From Escherichia ruysiae (lineage in GTDB: Bacteria; Pseudomonadota; Gammaproteobacteria; Enterobacterales; Enterobacteriaceae), in contig NZ_JAVIWS010000001.1 in the NCBI RefSeq assembly GCF_031323975.1, forward strand, positions 1,860,001 through 1,924,000: a stretch of DNA of 64,000 nt, in the 5' to 3' direction. Below are positions 20,642 through 30,058 of this stretch, piece by piece (within the stretch, counting starts at the first letter, position 1; each line of letters begins with the position of its first letter). The notes beneath the pieces are model-generated. The model saw only the letters and a list, made by a program, of their open reading frames with translations, did not search any database and had not been told where the DNA came from. The position numbers and the translations under genes were made by a program.

Positions 20642-21379
20642 TTAAACTTTTCCGGCGGCTTCGCGCTCTGCGACTTCTTTATCGAGCTCGGCGATTTTTT
20701 GTTCCATTATCGAACGACAATGAGCAGCCAGCTCGCGAACCTGATCTTTACCATATTGACTGACGTCAATCGGCGGCAGCATTTCTACGATCACTAAACC
20801 ATTATTCAGTCGATTAAGATTAATCTTATTCGAAGTCGTGGAAACACACACGGGAATAATCGGGACGCCTGCCGCAATTGCCGCATGGAATGCCCCTGTT
20901 TTAAACGGCAGCAGGCCGCGACCACGGCTACGCGTTCCTTCCGGGAACATCCAGATGGAAATACGGCGTTTTTTGAAGTGGTTCACGACTTCCGCGATGG
21001 TGCCATGCGCCTTAGTACGGTTGTTTCTGTCGATCAATAAGTTGCCGGTTAACCAGTACAACTGCCCAAAGAAGGGGATCCACAGCAAACTCTTTTTACC
21101 CACTGTGACCGTCGGTGGCTGCACGATGTTCGATGCTGTCACCATGTCATAGTTGTTCTGGTGGTTAGCAATATAGATAGCATTACCATAGCTTTCAGCA
21201 TCAGCAGGTTTGCGGCACTCAACTTTCAGCCCATATAGCGGCGCAAGGCGCCCAAACATATGCCCGAAGGTGGCTACATGCTTTGGATTTCGCGGGCTGA
21301 AAAGGCAGTAAATGGAGCCGAAAACACAGACTAAGATGCTGTAAATAACGGTAATAATAAGACGAAAGATATATAGCAT
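20642..21379 (-). CDS. plsC: 1-acyl-sn-glycerol-3-phosphate acyltransferase PlsC
   Basis: Inner-membrane enzyme that adds the second acyl chain to lysophosphatidic acid, giving phosphatidic acid for all phospholipids. 245 residues. N-terminal membrane segment LFRLIITVIYSILVCVFGSIYCLF-like; catalytic motif NHQNNYD (the HX4D box) near residue 72; substrate-binding motif FPEGTRSRG near residue 145; and GVPIIPVCV further on. Essential gene. It lies 229 bases downstream of parC on the same strand. Confidence 0.97.
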   Translation of the reverse strand: MLYIFRLIITVIYSILVCVFGSIYCLFSPRNPKHVATFGHMFGRLAPLYGLKVECRKPADAESYGNAIYIANHQNNYDMVTASNIVQPPTVTVGKKSLLWIPFFGQLYWLTGNLLIDRNNRTKAHGTIAEVVNHFKKRRISIWMFPEGTRSRGRGLLPFKTGAFHAAIAAGVPIIPVCVSTTSNKINLNRLNNGLVIVEMLPPIDVSQYGKDQVRELAAHCRSIMEQKIAELDKEVAEREAAGKV

Positions 21380-21540
21380 AACACCCTCTGAAGATCTGAG
21401 AGACTGGCATTGTACGTCACCTGAAATCAGGTTAGGGCATTGTTAAAAGCCGCTCTCTGGAAAAGCGTATTGTTAATCGCAACGCATGAATAAACAACGG
21501 TTTCAAGGGAATTTTTATCGTTTCCGGGGGTTGAATACGC

Positions 21541-21572
21541 TGCCGGATGACGACTTAACGTTTCATCCGGCA
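21541..21572 (-). terminator. Short REP-like hairpin after parC
   Basis: TGCCGGATGA/TCATCCGGCA with a 12-base loop lies 40 bases past the parC stop. The stem resembles a single REP arm. It may end or stabilise the parC message. Confidence 0.5.
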
Positions 21573-21608
21573 TTCCTTGCAAACGGGAGAAAGCCCCCCT
21601 CCGGCATA

Positions 21609-23867
21609 TTACTCTTCGCTATCGCCGCTGCTGGCGCGGTGAGGGGAGTCAATCTCGACACGGTCGATACGCTGTAAACCGCGCATCAAGGTGCCACGGC
21701 GACCACGCTCACCAGTCACTTTCAGCAACTCTTCCGGGCGCAGTTTAATTTTGCGTTTCCCGACATGAATAGTCAGAGTGCTCTGCGGCGGCAGTACATA
21801 CAGGTGTGCCAGACCATCCTCGCCTCGCGCGGCTTCTGCCGACGGGATGTTGATGATCTTGTTGCCTTTACCCTTCGACAGTTGCGGAAGCTCGCTTACC
21901 GGGAACATCAACATGCGTCCTGCCAGGGTGATAGCCAGTAGCATATCAGAAGCATCTTCAATCACTACTGGCGGCATAACATGCGCATTTTCAGGTAAGG
22001 TAATCAACGCTTTACCAGCACGGTTACGGGCAACAAGATCGTTAAAGGTGCAGACGAATCCGTAGCCAGCATCGGAAGCCATCAACAGTTTCTTATCGTC
22101 GCTTTCCATTAGCATGTGATCAACTGTGGCACCTGGCGGTAACGTCAGTTTACCGGTGAGTGGTTCGCCCTGACCACGCGCCGACGGCAGCGTAATCGGG
22201 TCGATGGCGTAGCTACGGCCGGTAGAATCAACAAATACCACCGGTTGGTTGCTCTTGCCTTTCACCGCCGCTTTGAAGCTATCGCCCGCTTTATAGTTCA
22301 GGCCTGGTGCGTCGATGTCATGGCCTTTGGCGCTGCGTACCCAGCCCATCTGTGACAGCACAATGGTAACGGGTTCAGACGGCAGCATGTCGTGCTCGCT
22401 CATCGCTTTCGCTTCTTCACGTTCCTGCAACGGCGAACGGCGATCGTCGCCGTAGGCCTGTGCGTCGGCCTGTAGCTCTTTCTTCAGCAGGTTATTCATC
22501 TTGCGCTCGGAAGCCAGAATGCTCTGCAACTGGTCACGCTCTTTTTCCAGTTCGTTCTGCTCACCGCGAATCTTCATCTCTTCCAGTTTGGCGAGATGAC
22601 GCAGTTTCAGTTCGAGGATCGCTTCCGCCTGGGTTTCCGTAATGCCAAAACGCGACATCAGTGCCGGTTTCGGTTCATCTTCATTACGAATGATCTCAAT
22701 CACTTCGTCGATATTGAGAAACGCCACCAGCAAACCTTCAAGAATATGCAGGCGCTTGAGGACTTTCTCCAGACGATAATTGAGACGGCGGCGCACGGTA
22801 TCGCGACGGAACACCAGCCATTCGGAGAGGATTTCCAGCAGGTTTTTCACCGCCGGACGCCCATCCAGACCAATCATATTGAGGTTAATACGATAGCTCT
22901 TTTCCAGATCGGTCGTGGCAAACAGATGATTCATCACCTGATCCATATCCACACGATTAGAACGCGGCACAATCACCAGACGTGTCGGATTCTCGTGGTC
23001 AGATTCATCGCGCAGATCGTCAACCATCGGCAGCTTTTTGTTGCGCATTTGCGCAGCAATTTGCTCCAGTACGCGAGCGCCAGAAACCTGATGCGGTAAG
23101 GCGCTGATCACTACCGCGCCATCTTCTTTCTTCCACACCGCGCGCATACGCACAGAACCACGACCGTTCTCGTAAATTTTACGGATTTCGGCGCGGGAGG
23201 TGATGATTTCCGCTTCAGTCGGGTAGTCTGGGCCCTGCACGATATCCAGCAACTGGTCGAGCGTGGTTTTCGGCTGGTCGATTAACGCGATTGCCGCCTG
23301 TGCGACTTCACGCAGGTTATGTGGCGGAATGTCCGTCGCCATCCCGACAGCAATACCGGTGGTGCCGTTAAGCAAAATATTCGGCAGGCGGGCAGGCAGC
23401 ATTTTCGGCTCCTGCAACGTGCCGTCGAAGTTTGGCACCCAGTCCGCCGTCCCTTGCCCCAGCTCACTCAGTAACAGCTCAGAATATTTCGACAGGCGGG
23501 ATTCGGTATAACGCATTGCCGCGAACGATTTCGGATCGTCCGGCGCCCCCCAGTTTCCCTGCCCATCAACCAGCGGATAACGGTAAGAAAACGGCTGAGC
23601 CATTAGTACCATCGCTTCATAGCAGGCGCTGTCACCGTGCGGATGGTATTTACCCAGTACGTCACCCACAGTACGGGCCGATTTTTTAAATTTGGCGGCA
23701 GCATTCAGACCCAGTTCTGACATCGCATACACAATGCGGCGCTGAACAGGTTTCAGACCATCACCAATAAACGGCAACGCACGATCCATGATGACGTACA
23801 TGGAGTAGTTTAAGTAGGCGTTTTCCGTAAATTCATGTAGCGCAAGGCGCTCTGCCATATCGCTCAT
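21609..23867 (-). CDS. parC: DNA topoisomerase IV subunit A ParC
   Basis: DNA breakage-rejoining subunit of topoisomerase IV, which decatenates daughter chromosomes. 752 residues. The catalytic Tyr120 lies in [11 protein letters not shown]. The quinolone-resistance-determining segment [12 protein letters not shown] has Ser80 and Glu84, the drug-sensitive residues. The C-terminal beta-pinwheel domain begins around residue 500. The partner parE is on the same strand about 22 kb away; in K-12 the distance is shorter by the size of the 30059-45562 insertion. Confidence 0.98.
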   Translation of the reverse strand: MSDMAERLALHEFTENAYLNYSMYVIMDRALPFIGDGLKPVQRRIVYAMSELGLNAAAKFKKSARTVGDVLGKYHPHGDSACYEAMVLMAQPFSYRYPLVDGQGNWGAPDDPKSFAAMRYTESRLSKYSELLLSELGQGTADWVPNFDGTLQEPKMLPARLPNILLNGTTGIAVGMATDIPPHNLREVAQAAIALIDQPKTTLDQLLDIVQGPDYPTEAEIITSRAEIRKIYENGRGSVRMRAVWKKEDGAVVISALPHQVSGARVLEQIAAQMRNKKLPMVDDLRDESDHENPTRLVIVPRSNRVDMDQVMNHLFATTDLEKSYRINLNMIGLDGRPAVKNLLEILSEWLVFRRDTVRRRLNYRLEKVLKRLHILEGLLVAFLNIDEVIEIIRNEDEPKPALMSRFGITETQAEAILELKLRHLAKLEEMKIRGEQNELEKERDQLQSILASERKMNNLLKKELQADAQAYGDDRRSPLQEREEAKAMSEHDMLPSEPVTIVLSQMGWVRSAKGHDIDAPGLNYKAGDSFKAAVKGKSNQPVVFVDSTGRSYAIDPITLPSARGQGEPLTGKLTLPPGATVDHMLMESDDKKLLMASDAGYGFVCTFNDLVARNRAGKALITLPENAHVMPPVVIEDASDMLLAITLAGRMLMFPVSELPQLSKGKGNKIINIPSAEAARGEDGLAHLYVLPPQSTLTIHVGKRKIKLRPEELLKVTGERGRRGTLMRGLQRIDRVEIDSPHRASSGDSEE

Positions 23868-24004
23868 TAATTCTGATTCCTCAACTTATTCGCCAGCCTT
23901 CAAAGGGGCAATATTGCCGGAGATACTACATTATCTGTCGCGTCGAGTCACAGGAGATCAGTGTGAATAGTGCCGCCGGACGTGCTCCGACGGCGATAAA
24001 GGCA

Positions 24005-25612
24005 TCAATGTGCCTTGATATACAACTCTTTGCTGTAGACATAATCCTGGGGATTATGCAGCGGGAAACCGCCAACGTAGGGTTTAAGCAGTTTGATTAG
24101 CGGTTGATAGTAGATGGGGATGAGCGGTGCCTGCTGGTTGATGATCTCTTCTGCCTGCTGATACAGCGCATTACGCTTTGTCGCGTCAGTGGTCTGAGCG
24201 GCCTGGTTTAGTAACGCGTCATACTTTGCATTTTTCCAGTGACCGACATTTTCTTCACTATCGCTTTTGAGCGTGTTCAGGAAGCTGGAAGCATCGTTAT
24301 ACGTCGCATCCCACGACTGCCGCGACAACATGAAATCACCACTACGCCGGGCATCGAGATACGTTTTCCACTCCATCGTGCGCAGCGTCACCTGTGCGCC
24401 AAGCCATTTTTTCCATTCGGAAGACAAGGCTATCGCCGTTTTTTCATGCAGATCGTACTTGTTGTAGAACAGTTCAAAGCGTAGCGGATGAGAGGCGTCG
24501 TATCCCGCCTGTTTCAGCAAGGCTTTTGCCATCGCAACGCGCTCACCCATTGGCTTTTGCAGTTCCTCAAACGTTGGCGCACGAAACCCTTCTACCTCTG
24601 TCGGCGTCAATGTTGTTGCTGGCGTTCGTAGCCCAAGTATCTTTTGCGCGATTAGCGGCCTGTCAACCGTAAGATACAATGCCCGCCGCACACGGACATC
24701 ATCAAACGGCGGTTTCCGGGTGTTGAAGTTGTAATATTCGCTGTTCAGGCGAGGGATTATCCGCAGCTCGCCAGGCAGTGATTTTTCGATTACAGGAATT
24801 TGCTGCGCCGGAACCCAGGTGAGATCAACCTCTCCCGCGCGATAGCGGTTATAACCGGTGACCGAATTATCCAGCGCCAGATACTCAACCTGCTGTAAGA
24901 CAGTATGCTCGGCATCGCGGTATTCCGGATTTTTTCGGGCTGTAATCTTTTCGTTAACTACCCATTTATCAAGCACAAAAGCACCGTTGTAAACCATATG
25001 TTCTGGCTTACTCCAGCTATCGCCATACTTCGCAATCACATGATGCGGAACCGGAAACAACGTCGGCCAGGCGAGCATGGTCGTGAACCAGGGAACGGGC
25101 TGCTCAAGCGTGACTTCAAGAGTGCGGTCATCGGTAGCCTTCACACCCAGCGATGCAACATCCGCTTTGCCTGTCACAATAGCCGCTGCATTTTTAATAT
25201 GCGCCTGCGCCAGATAGCCGGCAAAAGGGCTTGCCGTTTTGGGGTCAACCGCGCGCTGCCAGCCGAGGACAAAATCCTGTGCCGTTAAGGGCTGACCATC
25301 AGACCACTGTAAGCCGTGACGTAAATGGAAAACATAGCGTTTGCCGCTATCTGCCACCTCCCATGATTCGGCCTGAGCGGGTTGCACTTTGCCTTCACTG
25401 TCTATCCATACCAGACCTTCAAACAGATCCAGCACAATCTGCGCAGCAGTATTCTCCTCAACCTTTTGCGGGTCGAGCGTACCGGGGTCGCTATGATTGT
25501 TGTAACGAAAGACTTGCTGTGGGGCGAGCGGTGTGTTGGCGGGAATGTCAGCAGCATAGAGAGGAGCCGCACTTACCAGGCTGACCAGCCATAATAAATT
25601 TCGCGTATACAT
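24005..25612 (-). CDS. ygiS: YgiS, periplasmic oligopeptide-binding-like protein
   Basis: Solute-binding protein of ABC transporter family 5 (OppA type), 535 residues. Signal peptide ends at PLYAADIP. Typical landmarks: YNNHSDPGTLDPQKVEENTAAQIVLDLFEGLV, ending in YYQPLIKLLKPYVGGF. In K-12 YgiS has been tied to uptake of the bile salt deoxycholate and to the MqsR toxin; its true ligand is unclear. No permease genes are adjacent. About 137 bases separate it from parC, so it probably has its own promoter. Confidence 0.92.
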   Translation of the reverse strand: MYTRNLLWLVSLVSAAPLYAADIPANTPLAPQQVFRYNNHSDPGTLDPQKVEENTAAQIVLDLFEGLVWIDSEGKVQPAQAESWEVADSGKRYVFHLRHGLQWSDGQPLTAQDFVLGWQRAVDPKTASPFAGYLAQAHIKNAAAIVTGKADVASLGVKATDDRTLEVTLEQPVPWFTTMLAWPTLFPVPHHVIAKYGDSWSKPEHMVYNGAFVLDKWVVNEKITARKNPEYRDAEHTVLQQVEYLALDNSVTGYNRYRAGEVDLTWVPAQQIPVIEKSLPGELRIIPRLNSEYYNFNTRKPPFDDVRVRRALYLTVDRPLIAQKILGLRTPATTLTPTEVEGFRAPTFEELQKPMGERVAMAKALLKQAGYDASHPLRFELFYNKYDLHEKTAIALSSEWKKWLGAQVTLRTMEWKTYLDARRSGDFMLSRQSWDATYNDASSFLNTLKSDSEENVGHWKNAKYDALLNQAAQTTDATKRNALYQQAEEIINQQAPLIPIYYQPLIKLLKPYVGGFPLHNPQDYVYSKELYIKAH

Positions 25613-25721
25613 GGTATTCCTTACCGAAGAAATTATAAGCCCGACAACAATACGCCTGTGACATTGTTAGCTCAAACTTATCGCGAGTGATTTGGCTCAC
25701 ACTCCGGTAAAGATTCCCCCA

Positions 25722-26204
25722 TCACGCCAACGGCACATAGACATCCGTTTCCAGCCGCTGCTCTGACATCCCTTCAGCCAGATTAGTGTAGTGAAACAGT
25801 ATCGGCGCTTTACGTATTTTCTCGCCGCTTTCAGGCAGCCACTGACGAATGATGCCCCATACCGTGCGCGAAATATCGTCCAGTTCGCCAACGTGACGAG
25901 CCACGGCATAACGTCCTCCACCAAGCTCACTATTACTCACGCCATAACGATTCTCCGGAATCGCTTCGCTAACGCTGCCGCAGATATCAAAGCGAAACGC
26001 TTCCGGCGCGGTGCTTGTAGGATCATCCCAGGCGACGCCAAATGTCTGGCTTTGGTTAACAGGAGAAAGCCCCGTCTCTTTGCGCCACATGATAAATTTC
26101 GCCACGCTATAGTTGAGCAACTCAGGGCTACAGCGATGCGGCAACAAAGCCACGCGGGTTGAAGGGAAATTGATGATGTTCACGTCCAGTGTCAGGTTTG
26201 TCAT
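25722..26204 (-). CDS. ygiV: YgiV, GyrI-like effector-binding protein
   Basis: 160-residue stand-alone AraC effector-binding (GyrI-like) domain. The sequence RYAVARHVGELDDISRTVWGIIRQWLPESG is the typical central strand-helix region. In K-12 YgiV has been reported as a repressor of mcbR affecting biofilm; it has no DNA-binding domain of its own, so it probably acts by ligand sequestration or protein contact. Start ATG at 26204, GGAGGCAAAA ahead of it. Monocistronic-looking, 52 bases downstream of ygiW. Confidence 0.9.
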   Translation of the reverse strand: MTNLTLDVNIINFPSTRVALLPHRCSPELLNYSVAKFIMWRKETGLSPVNQSQTFGVAWDDPTSTAPEAFRFDICGSVSEAIPENRYGVSNSELGGGRYAVARHVGELDDISRTVWGIIRQWLPESGEKIRKAPILFHYTNLAEGMSEQRLETDVYVPLA

Positions 26205-26225
26205 TTTGCCTCCCTGCGAAATTAT

Positions 26226-26246
26226 TCCCGGGAACGCGTCCCGGGA
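26226..26246 (-). terminator. Hairpin after ygiW
   Basis: CCCGGG/CCCGGG inverted repeat with a seven-base loop, just past the ygiW stop. The minus strand continues into AATAATTTCG. Weak terminator. Confidence 0.45.
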
Positions 26247-26256
26247 GCGGTAACAA

Positions 26257-26649
26257 TTACGGATTCACTTTACGAATCTGTTTAACGTCGATCTCAACAG
26301 AGTTCCAGTCTTTATCAACCTCCCCCTGAATCTCAACCGTATCTTTCGGAGTCACCGTCACACCGTTCCAGCGTTTGTGGTCGATATCGACATTGATAGT
26401 ACCGCTGGCATCTTTGAACACGTAGAGATCGTCAGAGATGCGTTCAACGATATTGCCGCGCAGGGTTACCCAGGTATCATCACGCAGGGATTTTGCGTTT
26501 TCTACGTTAGTTACACTGCCGTTCGGCCCCTGGAATCCTCCGGTCTGACTTTGTGTTGCCGATGGGCCAGAAAAACCACCCTGCTCTGCTGCCATAACTG
26601 GTGCGCTACACAGAGCCATTACTGCAATTACTGCTGCTAATTTTTTCAT
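26257..26649 (-). CDS. ygiW: YgiW, periplasmic OB-fold (BOF) stress protein
   Basis: 130-residue exported protein of the bacterial OB-fold family, homologue of Salmonella VisP, which binds peptidoglycan. Signal peptide MKKLAAVIAVMALCSAPVMAAE. The OB core is visible from WVTLRGNIVERISDDLYVFKDASG to VEIQGEVDKDW. Induced by stress and peroxide in K-12 as I recall. I chose ATG 26649, preceded by AAAGGGAG; the frame open to 26706 is unsupported. Divergent from qseBC and co-regulated through the shared 151-base intergenic region. Confidence 0.93.
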   Translation of the reverse strand: MKKLAAVIAVMALCSAPVMAAEQGGFSGPSATQSQTGGFQGPNGSVTNVENAKSLRDDTWVTLRGNIVERISDDLYVFKDASGTINVDIDHKRWNGVTVTPKDTVEIQGEVDKDWNSVEIDVKQIRKVNP

Positions 26650-26698
26650 GTTTGTTACTCCCTTTAATGTCTGTTTTCGAGCATTAAACAAGATACTC

Positions 26699-26715
26699 CT
26701 TAACAACTTCTTAAG
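26699..26715 (+). promoter_or_regulatory. PmrA/QseB-type direct repeat in the ygiW-qseB intergenic region
   Basis: Two CTTAA half-sites, at 26699 and 26710, lie exactly 11 bases apart (CTTAAC-N5-CTTAAG). This is the arrangement of the BasR/PmrA box (CTTAAT-N5-CTTAAT), which QseB also recognises. It sits about 86 bases before qseB and 50 bases before ygiW. Confidence 0.65.
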
Positions 26716-26800
26716 AAAAAAAAAGAAAATTTAGTACTGTACAGAGCACGTTACAACACGGTTTACTGGCAACGAATACAGCTATCGCAGGGATGAAAAG

Positions 26801-27460
26801 ATGCGAATTTTACTGATAGAAGATGACATGCTGATTGGCGACGGCATCAAAACAGGTCTTAGTAAGATGGGCTTTAGTGTTGACTGGTTTACGGAAGGTC
26901 GTCAGGGAAAAGAGGCGCTTTATAGCGCACCTTATGACGCAGTAATCCTTGATCTAACCTTACCAGGAATGGATGGTCGCGATATTTTGCGCGAATGGCG
27001 GGATAAAGGTCAGCGTGAACCGGTACTGATCCTGACCGCGCGCGACGCCCTGGCGGAACGCGTAGAAGGTTTGCGTCTGGGCGCCGACGATTATCTGTGT
27101 AAACCTTTTGCCTTAATAGAAGTCGCTGCCAGGCTGGAAGCACTGATGCGTCGAAGCAACGGGCAAGCCAGCAATGAGTTACATCACGGTAACGTAATGC
27201 TCGACCCCGGCAAACGTATTGCCACTCAGGCTGGCGAACCCTTAACGCTGAAGCCAAAAGAATTTGCCCTGCTGGAATTACTGATGCGTAACGCTGGTCG
27301 GGTACTGCCGCGCAAATTGATTGAAGAAAAACTGTACACCTGGGACGAAGAGGTCACCAGCAATGCCATCGAAGTGCATGTGCATCATCTGCGACGTAAG
27401 CTCAGCAGCGACTTTATTCGCACCGTTCACGGTATTGGCTACACATTAGGTGAGAAATGA
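26801..27460 (+). CDS. qseB: Response regulator QseB
   Basis: OmpR-family response regulator of the QseBC system, which controls flagella, biofilm and virulence genes. 219 residues. Receiver domain: acidic pocket EDDM (Glu8-Asp10), phosphorylated Asp51 in VILDLTLPG, conserved Thr in LTARD and Lys in CKPF. The C-terminal winged helix spans about 125-219, with [19 protein letters not shown] and [20 protein letters not shown]. Overlaps qseC by four bases (ATGA). Confidence 0.97.
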   Translation: MRILLIEDDMLIGDGIKTGLSKMGFSVDWFTEGRQGKEALYSAPYDAVILDLTLPGMDGRDILREWRDKGQREPVLILTARDALAERVEGLRLGADDYLCKPFALIEVAARLEALMRRSNGQASNELHHGNVMLDPGKRIATQAGEPLTLKPKEFALLELLMRNAGRVLPRKLIEEKLYTWDEEVTSNAIEVHVHHLRRKLSSDFIRTVHGIGYTLGEK

Positions 27461-28806
27461 AATTTACCCAACGCCTTAGTCTGCGAGTCAGACTGACGCT
27501 GATCTTTTTGATTCTGGCCTCGGTGACCTGGCTTGTCTCCAGCTTTGTCGCCTGGAAACAAACAATGGATAATGTCGATGAGTTATTCGATACCCAGTTG
27601 ATGCTGTTTGCCAAACGGTTAAGTACGCTCGATCTTAACGAAATCAATGCGGCAGATCGTATGGCGCAAACACCGAATAAATTAAAACACGGTCACGTAG
27701 ATGATGATGCGCTGACCTTTGCAGTCTTTACTCACGACGGCAACATGGTTCTTAACGATGGCGATAATGGAGAAGATATTCCCTACAGCTATCAACGGGA
27801 AGGTTTTGCTAATGGGCAACTGGTAGGTGAAGACGATCCCTGGCGTTTTGTCTGGATGACGTCACATGATGGTAAATATCGCATCGTTGTTGGCCAGGAG
27901 TGGGAATACCGTGAAGACATGGCACTGGCGATTGTCACTGGACAGCTCATTCCCTGGCTTATCGCGCTGCCTATCATGTTGATCATCATGATGGTACTAC
28001 TGGGCCGTGAACTCTCGCCACTAAACAAACTGGCGCTGGCGCTACGTATGCGCGATCCTGACTCGGAAAAACCGCTCAACGCTGACGGTGTACCCAACGA
28101 AGTGCGTCCGCTGGTTGAGTCTCTGAATCAACTTTTCGACCGTACACATGCGATGATGGTTCGTGAACGACGCTTTACCTCCGATGCCGCTCACGAACTG
28201 CGTAGCCCGTTAACGGCGCTGAAAGTACAAACCGAAGTCGCACAGCTTTCCGACGACGATCCGCAGGCACGGAAAAAAGCACTGATACAGTTACATTCCG
28301 GGATCGATCGCGCCACCCGCCTTGTTGATCAACTGCTCACACTATCGCGGCTCGACTCGCTGGATAACCTTCAGGACGTCGCGGAGATCCCACTTGAAGA
28401 TCTCCTGCAATCGTCGGTAATGGATATTTACCACACGGCGCAACAGGCGAAAATTGACTTGCGGCTGACGCTCAATACACAGGGCATCAAACGCACCGGA
28501 CAACCGCTATTGCTAAGTTTGCTGGTACGAAATCTGCTGGATAACGCCGTGCGCTACAGTCCACAGGGCAGCGTGGTGGACGTCACGCTGAATGCCGATA
28601 ATTTCATCGTAAGGGATAACGGTCCCGGTGTAACGCCAGAGGCACTGGCGCGAATTGGCGAACGTTTCTATCGCCCACCAGGACAAACCGCCACCGGCAG
28701 TGGGCTTGGGCTGTCGATTGTCCAGCGGATCGCCAAATTGCATGGCATGAATGTTGTGTTTGGGAATGCGGAACAAGGTGGATTTGAGGCGAAGGTGAGC
28801 TGGTAG
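27457..28806 (+). CDS. qseC: Sensor histidine kinase QseC
   Basis: Membrane sensor kinase that phosphorylates and dephosphorylates QseB and responds to autoinducer-3 and adrenaline-like signals in reports. 449 residues. Membrane segments at about 13-33 and 161-182 enclose a periplasmic sensor that includes the acidic run [13 protein letters not shown] linker follows. Phosphoacceptor His246 lies in [14 protein letters not shown] lid motifs: N box [15 protein letters not shown]1 VRDNGPG, G2 [11 protein letters not shown]. Intact and full length. Confidence 0.97.
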   Translation: MKFTQRLSLRVRLTLIFLILASVTWLVSSFVAWKQTMDNVDELFDTQLMLFAKRLSTLDLNEINAADRMAQTPNKLKHGHVDDDALTFAVFTHDGNMVLNDGDNGEDIPYSYQREGFANGQLVGEDDPWRFVWMTSHDGKYRIVVGQEWEYREDMALAIVTGQLIPWLIALPIMLIIMMVLLGRELSPLNKLALALRMRDPDSEKPLNADGVPNEVRPLVESLNQLFDRTHAMMVRERRFTSDAAHELRSPLTALKVQTEVAQLSDDDPQARKKALIQLHSGIDRATRLVDQLLTLSRLDSLDNLQDVAEIPLEDLLQSSVMDIYHTAQQAKIDLRLTLNTQGIKRTGQPLLLSLLVRNLLDNAVRYSPQGSVVDVTLNADNFIVRDNGPGVTPEALARIGERFYRPPGQTATGSGLGLSIVQRIAKLHGMNVVFGNAEQGGFEAKVSW

Positions 28807-28876
28807 TGGTGATATTGTTGCAAAATTCGCAAAAGACTTTGCACATTTTGCTAATTTCACCGTACCGCTCTGTGAC

Positions 28877-28885
28877 GTACTATAG
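28877..28885 (+). promoter_or_regulatory. Candidate -10 region of the mdaB promoter
   Basis: TACTATAGT lies 31 bases upstream of the mdaB ATG and downstream of a TTGCAC/TTGCTA-like stretch. A promoter here would let mdaB-ygiN be transcribed apart from qseBC. Confidence 0.45.
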
Positions 28886-28915
28886 TCGACAAACTTCTCA
28901 CCTTGAGGATAAAAA

Positions 28916-29497
28916 ATGAGCAATATCCTGATTATCAACGGCGCGAAGAAATTCGCCCACTCCAATGGTCAACTGAACGACACCCTGACCGAAGTCGCGG
29001 ATGGCACGCTCCGCGACCTCGGGCATGATGTCCGTATCGTTCGCGCCGACAGCGACTACGATGTCAAAGCCGAAGTACAAAACTTTCTCTGGGCTGATGT
29101 GGTTATCTGGCAGATGCCTGGCTGGTGGATGGGCGCGCCGTGGACGGTGAAAAAATACATTGATGATGTGTTCACCGAAGGTCACGGTACGCTGTATGCC
29201 AGCGATGGTCGTACCCGCAAAGATCCGTCGAAAAAATACGGCTCTGGCGGCCTGGTACAGGGCAAAAAATATATGCTCTCTCTGACCTGGAACGCACCAA
29301 TGGAAGCCTTCACCGAAAAAGATCAGTTCTTCCACGGCGTCGGCGTTGACGGCGTGTATCTGCCGTTCCATAAAGCAAACCAATTCCTCGGTATGGAACC
29401 GCTGCCGACATTTATCGCTAATGACGTGATAAAAATGCCTGATGTTCCCCGCTATACTGAAGAATATCGCAAGCATCTTGTGGAAATTTTTGGTTAA
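28916..29497 (+). CDS. mdaB: NADPH:quinone reductase MdaB
   Basis: FAD-containing, NADPH-specific two-electron quinone reductase (flavodoxin-like fold) that protects against quinone and oxidative stress. 193 residues. Flavin-binding features: INGAKKFAHSNGQLN at the N-terminus, WQMPGWWMGAPWTVKKYIDDVF in the middle and SLTWNAPMEAF. ATG at 28916 follows TTGAGGATAAAAA. The next gene, ygiN, 30 bases on, encodes a quinol oxidase that together with MdaB forms a quinone redox cycle. Confidence 0.96.
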   Translation: MSNILIINGAKKFAHSNGQLNDTLTEVADGTLRDLGHDVRIVRADSDYDVKAEVQNFLWADVVIWQMPGWWMGAPWTVKKYIDDVFTEGHGTLYASDGRTRKDPSKKYGSGGLVQGKKYMLSLTWNAPMEAFTEKDQFFHGVGVDGVYLPFHKANQFLGMEPLPTFIANDVIKMPDVPRYTEEYRKHLVEIFG

Positions 29498-29527
29498 CTA
29501 GAGCTCTGGCTTTAGAAGGAGTTAACC

Positions 29528-29842
29528 ATGCTTACAGTAATCGCTGAAATCCGTACTCGTCCTGGCCAACATCACCGTCAGGCAGTATTGGATCAGTTTG
29601 CTAAAATCGTTCCAATCGTACTGAAGGAAGAAGGTTGCCACGGCTATGCGCCGATGGTGGATTGCGCTGCTGGCGTGAGTTTCCAGTCTATGGCGCCGGA
29701 CTCTATCGTGATGATTGAGCAGTGGGAAAGCATTGCCCATCTTGAAGCGCATCTGCAAACCCCGCACATGAAAGCATATAGTGAAGCCGTAAAAGGCGAC
29801 GTGCTGGAGATGAATATTCGTATTCTGCAGCCGGGGCTTTGA
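29528..29842 (+). CDS. ygiN: Quinol monooxygenase YgiN
   Basis: 104-residue ABM-family (dimeric alpha-beta barrel) monooxygenase that oxidises quinols such as menadiol back to quinones, the partner reaction of MdaB. The barrel halves are visible: MLTVIAEIRTRPGQHHR, then FQSMAPDSIVMIEQWES. GAAGGAG ribosome site. It is the last core gene before the insertion at 30059. Confidence 0.95.
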   Translation: MLTVIAEIRTRPGQHHRQAVLDQFAKIVPIVLKEEGCHGYAPMVDCAAGVSFQSMAPDSIVMIEQWESIAHLEAHLQTPHMKAYSEAVKGDVLEMNIRILQPGL

Positions 29843-29901
29843 TGTTCCTGAAAAGAGGCTGGTAATTTTTATCGGCCTGAGACTGATGGCAAACGTAAGA
29901 T

Positions 29902-30003
29902 TGCCTGATGCACTACGCTTATCGGGCCTGGCAGAGGATTGCAATATATTGAATTTGCACGATTCTGCAGGCCGGATAAGGTGTTCACGCCGCATCCGGC
30001 ATG
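29902..30003. repeat. BIME (two REP units) at the left edge of the inserted segment
   Basis: Inverted REP pair: GCCTGATGCACTACGCTTATCGGGCC near 29903-29928 and the unit ending CGCCGCATCCGGCATG near 29966-30003. The spacer GCAATATATTGAATTTGCA is the reverse complement of the spacer in the exbD BIME near 8530-8550, so both belong to the same BIME type. It marks the junction between ygiN and the inserted DNA. Confidence 0.85.
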
Positions 30004-30058
30004 AACAACGCGCGCTTTGTCAACAAGTTAAGGTCAGTATTGCTACCGACTTTTAGTT

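Noticed and set aside
23600..23640. Possible quinolone-resistance mutations in parC and parE
   Set aside because: Ser80 and Glu84 of ParC and Leu445, Ser458 and Glu460 of ParE are the sensitive-type residues.
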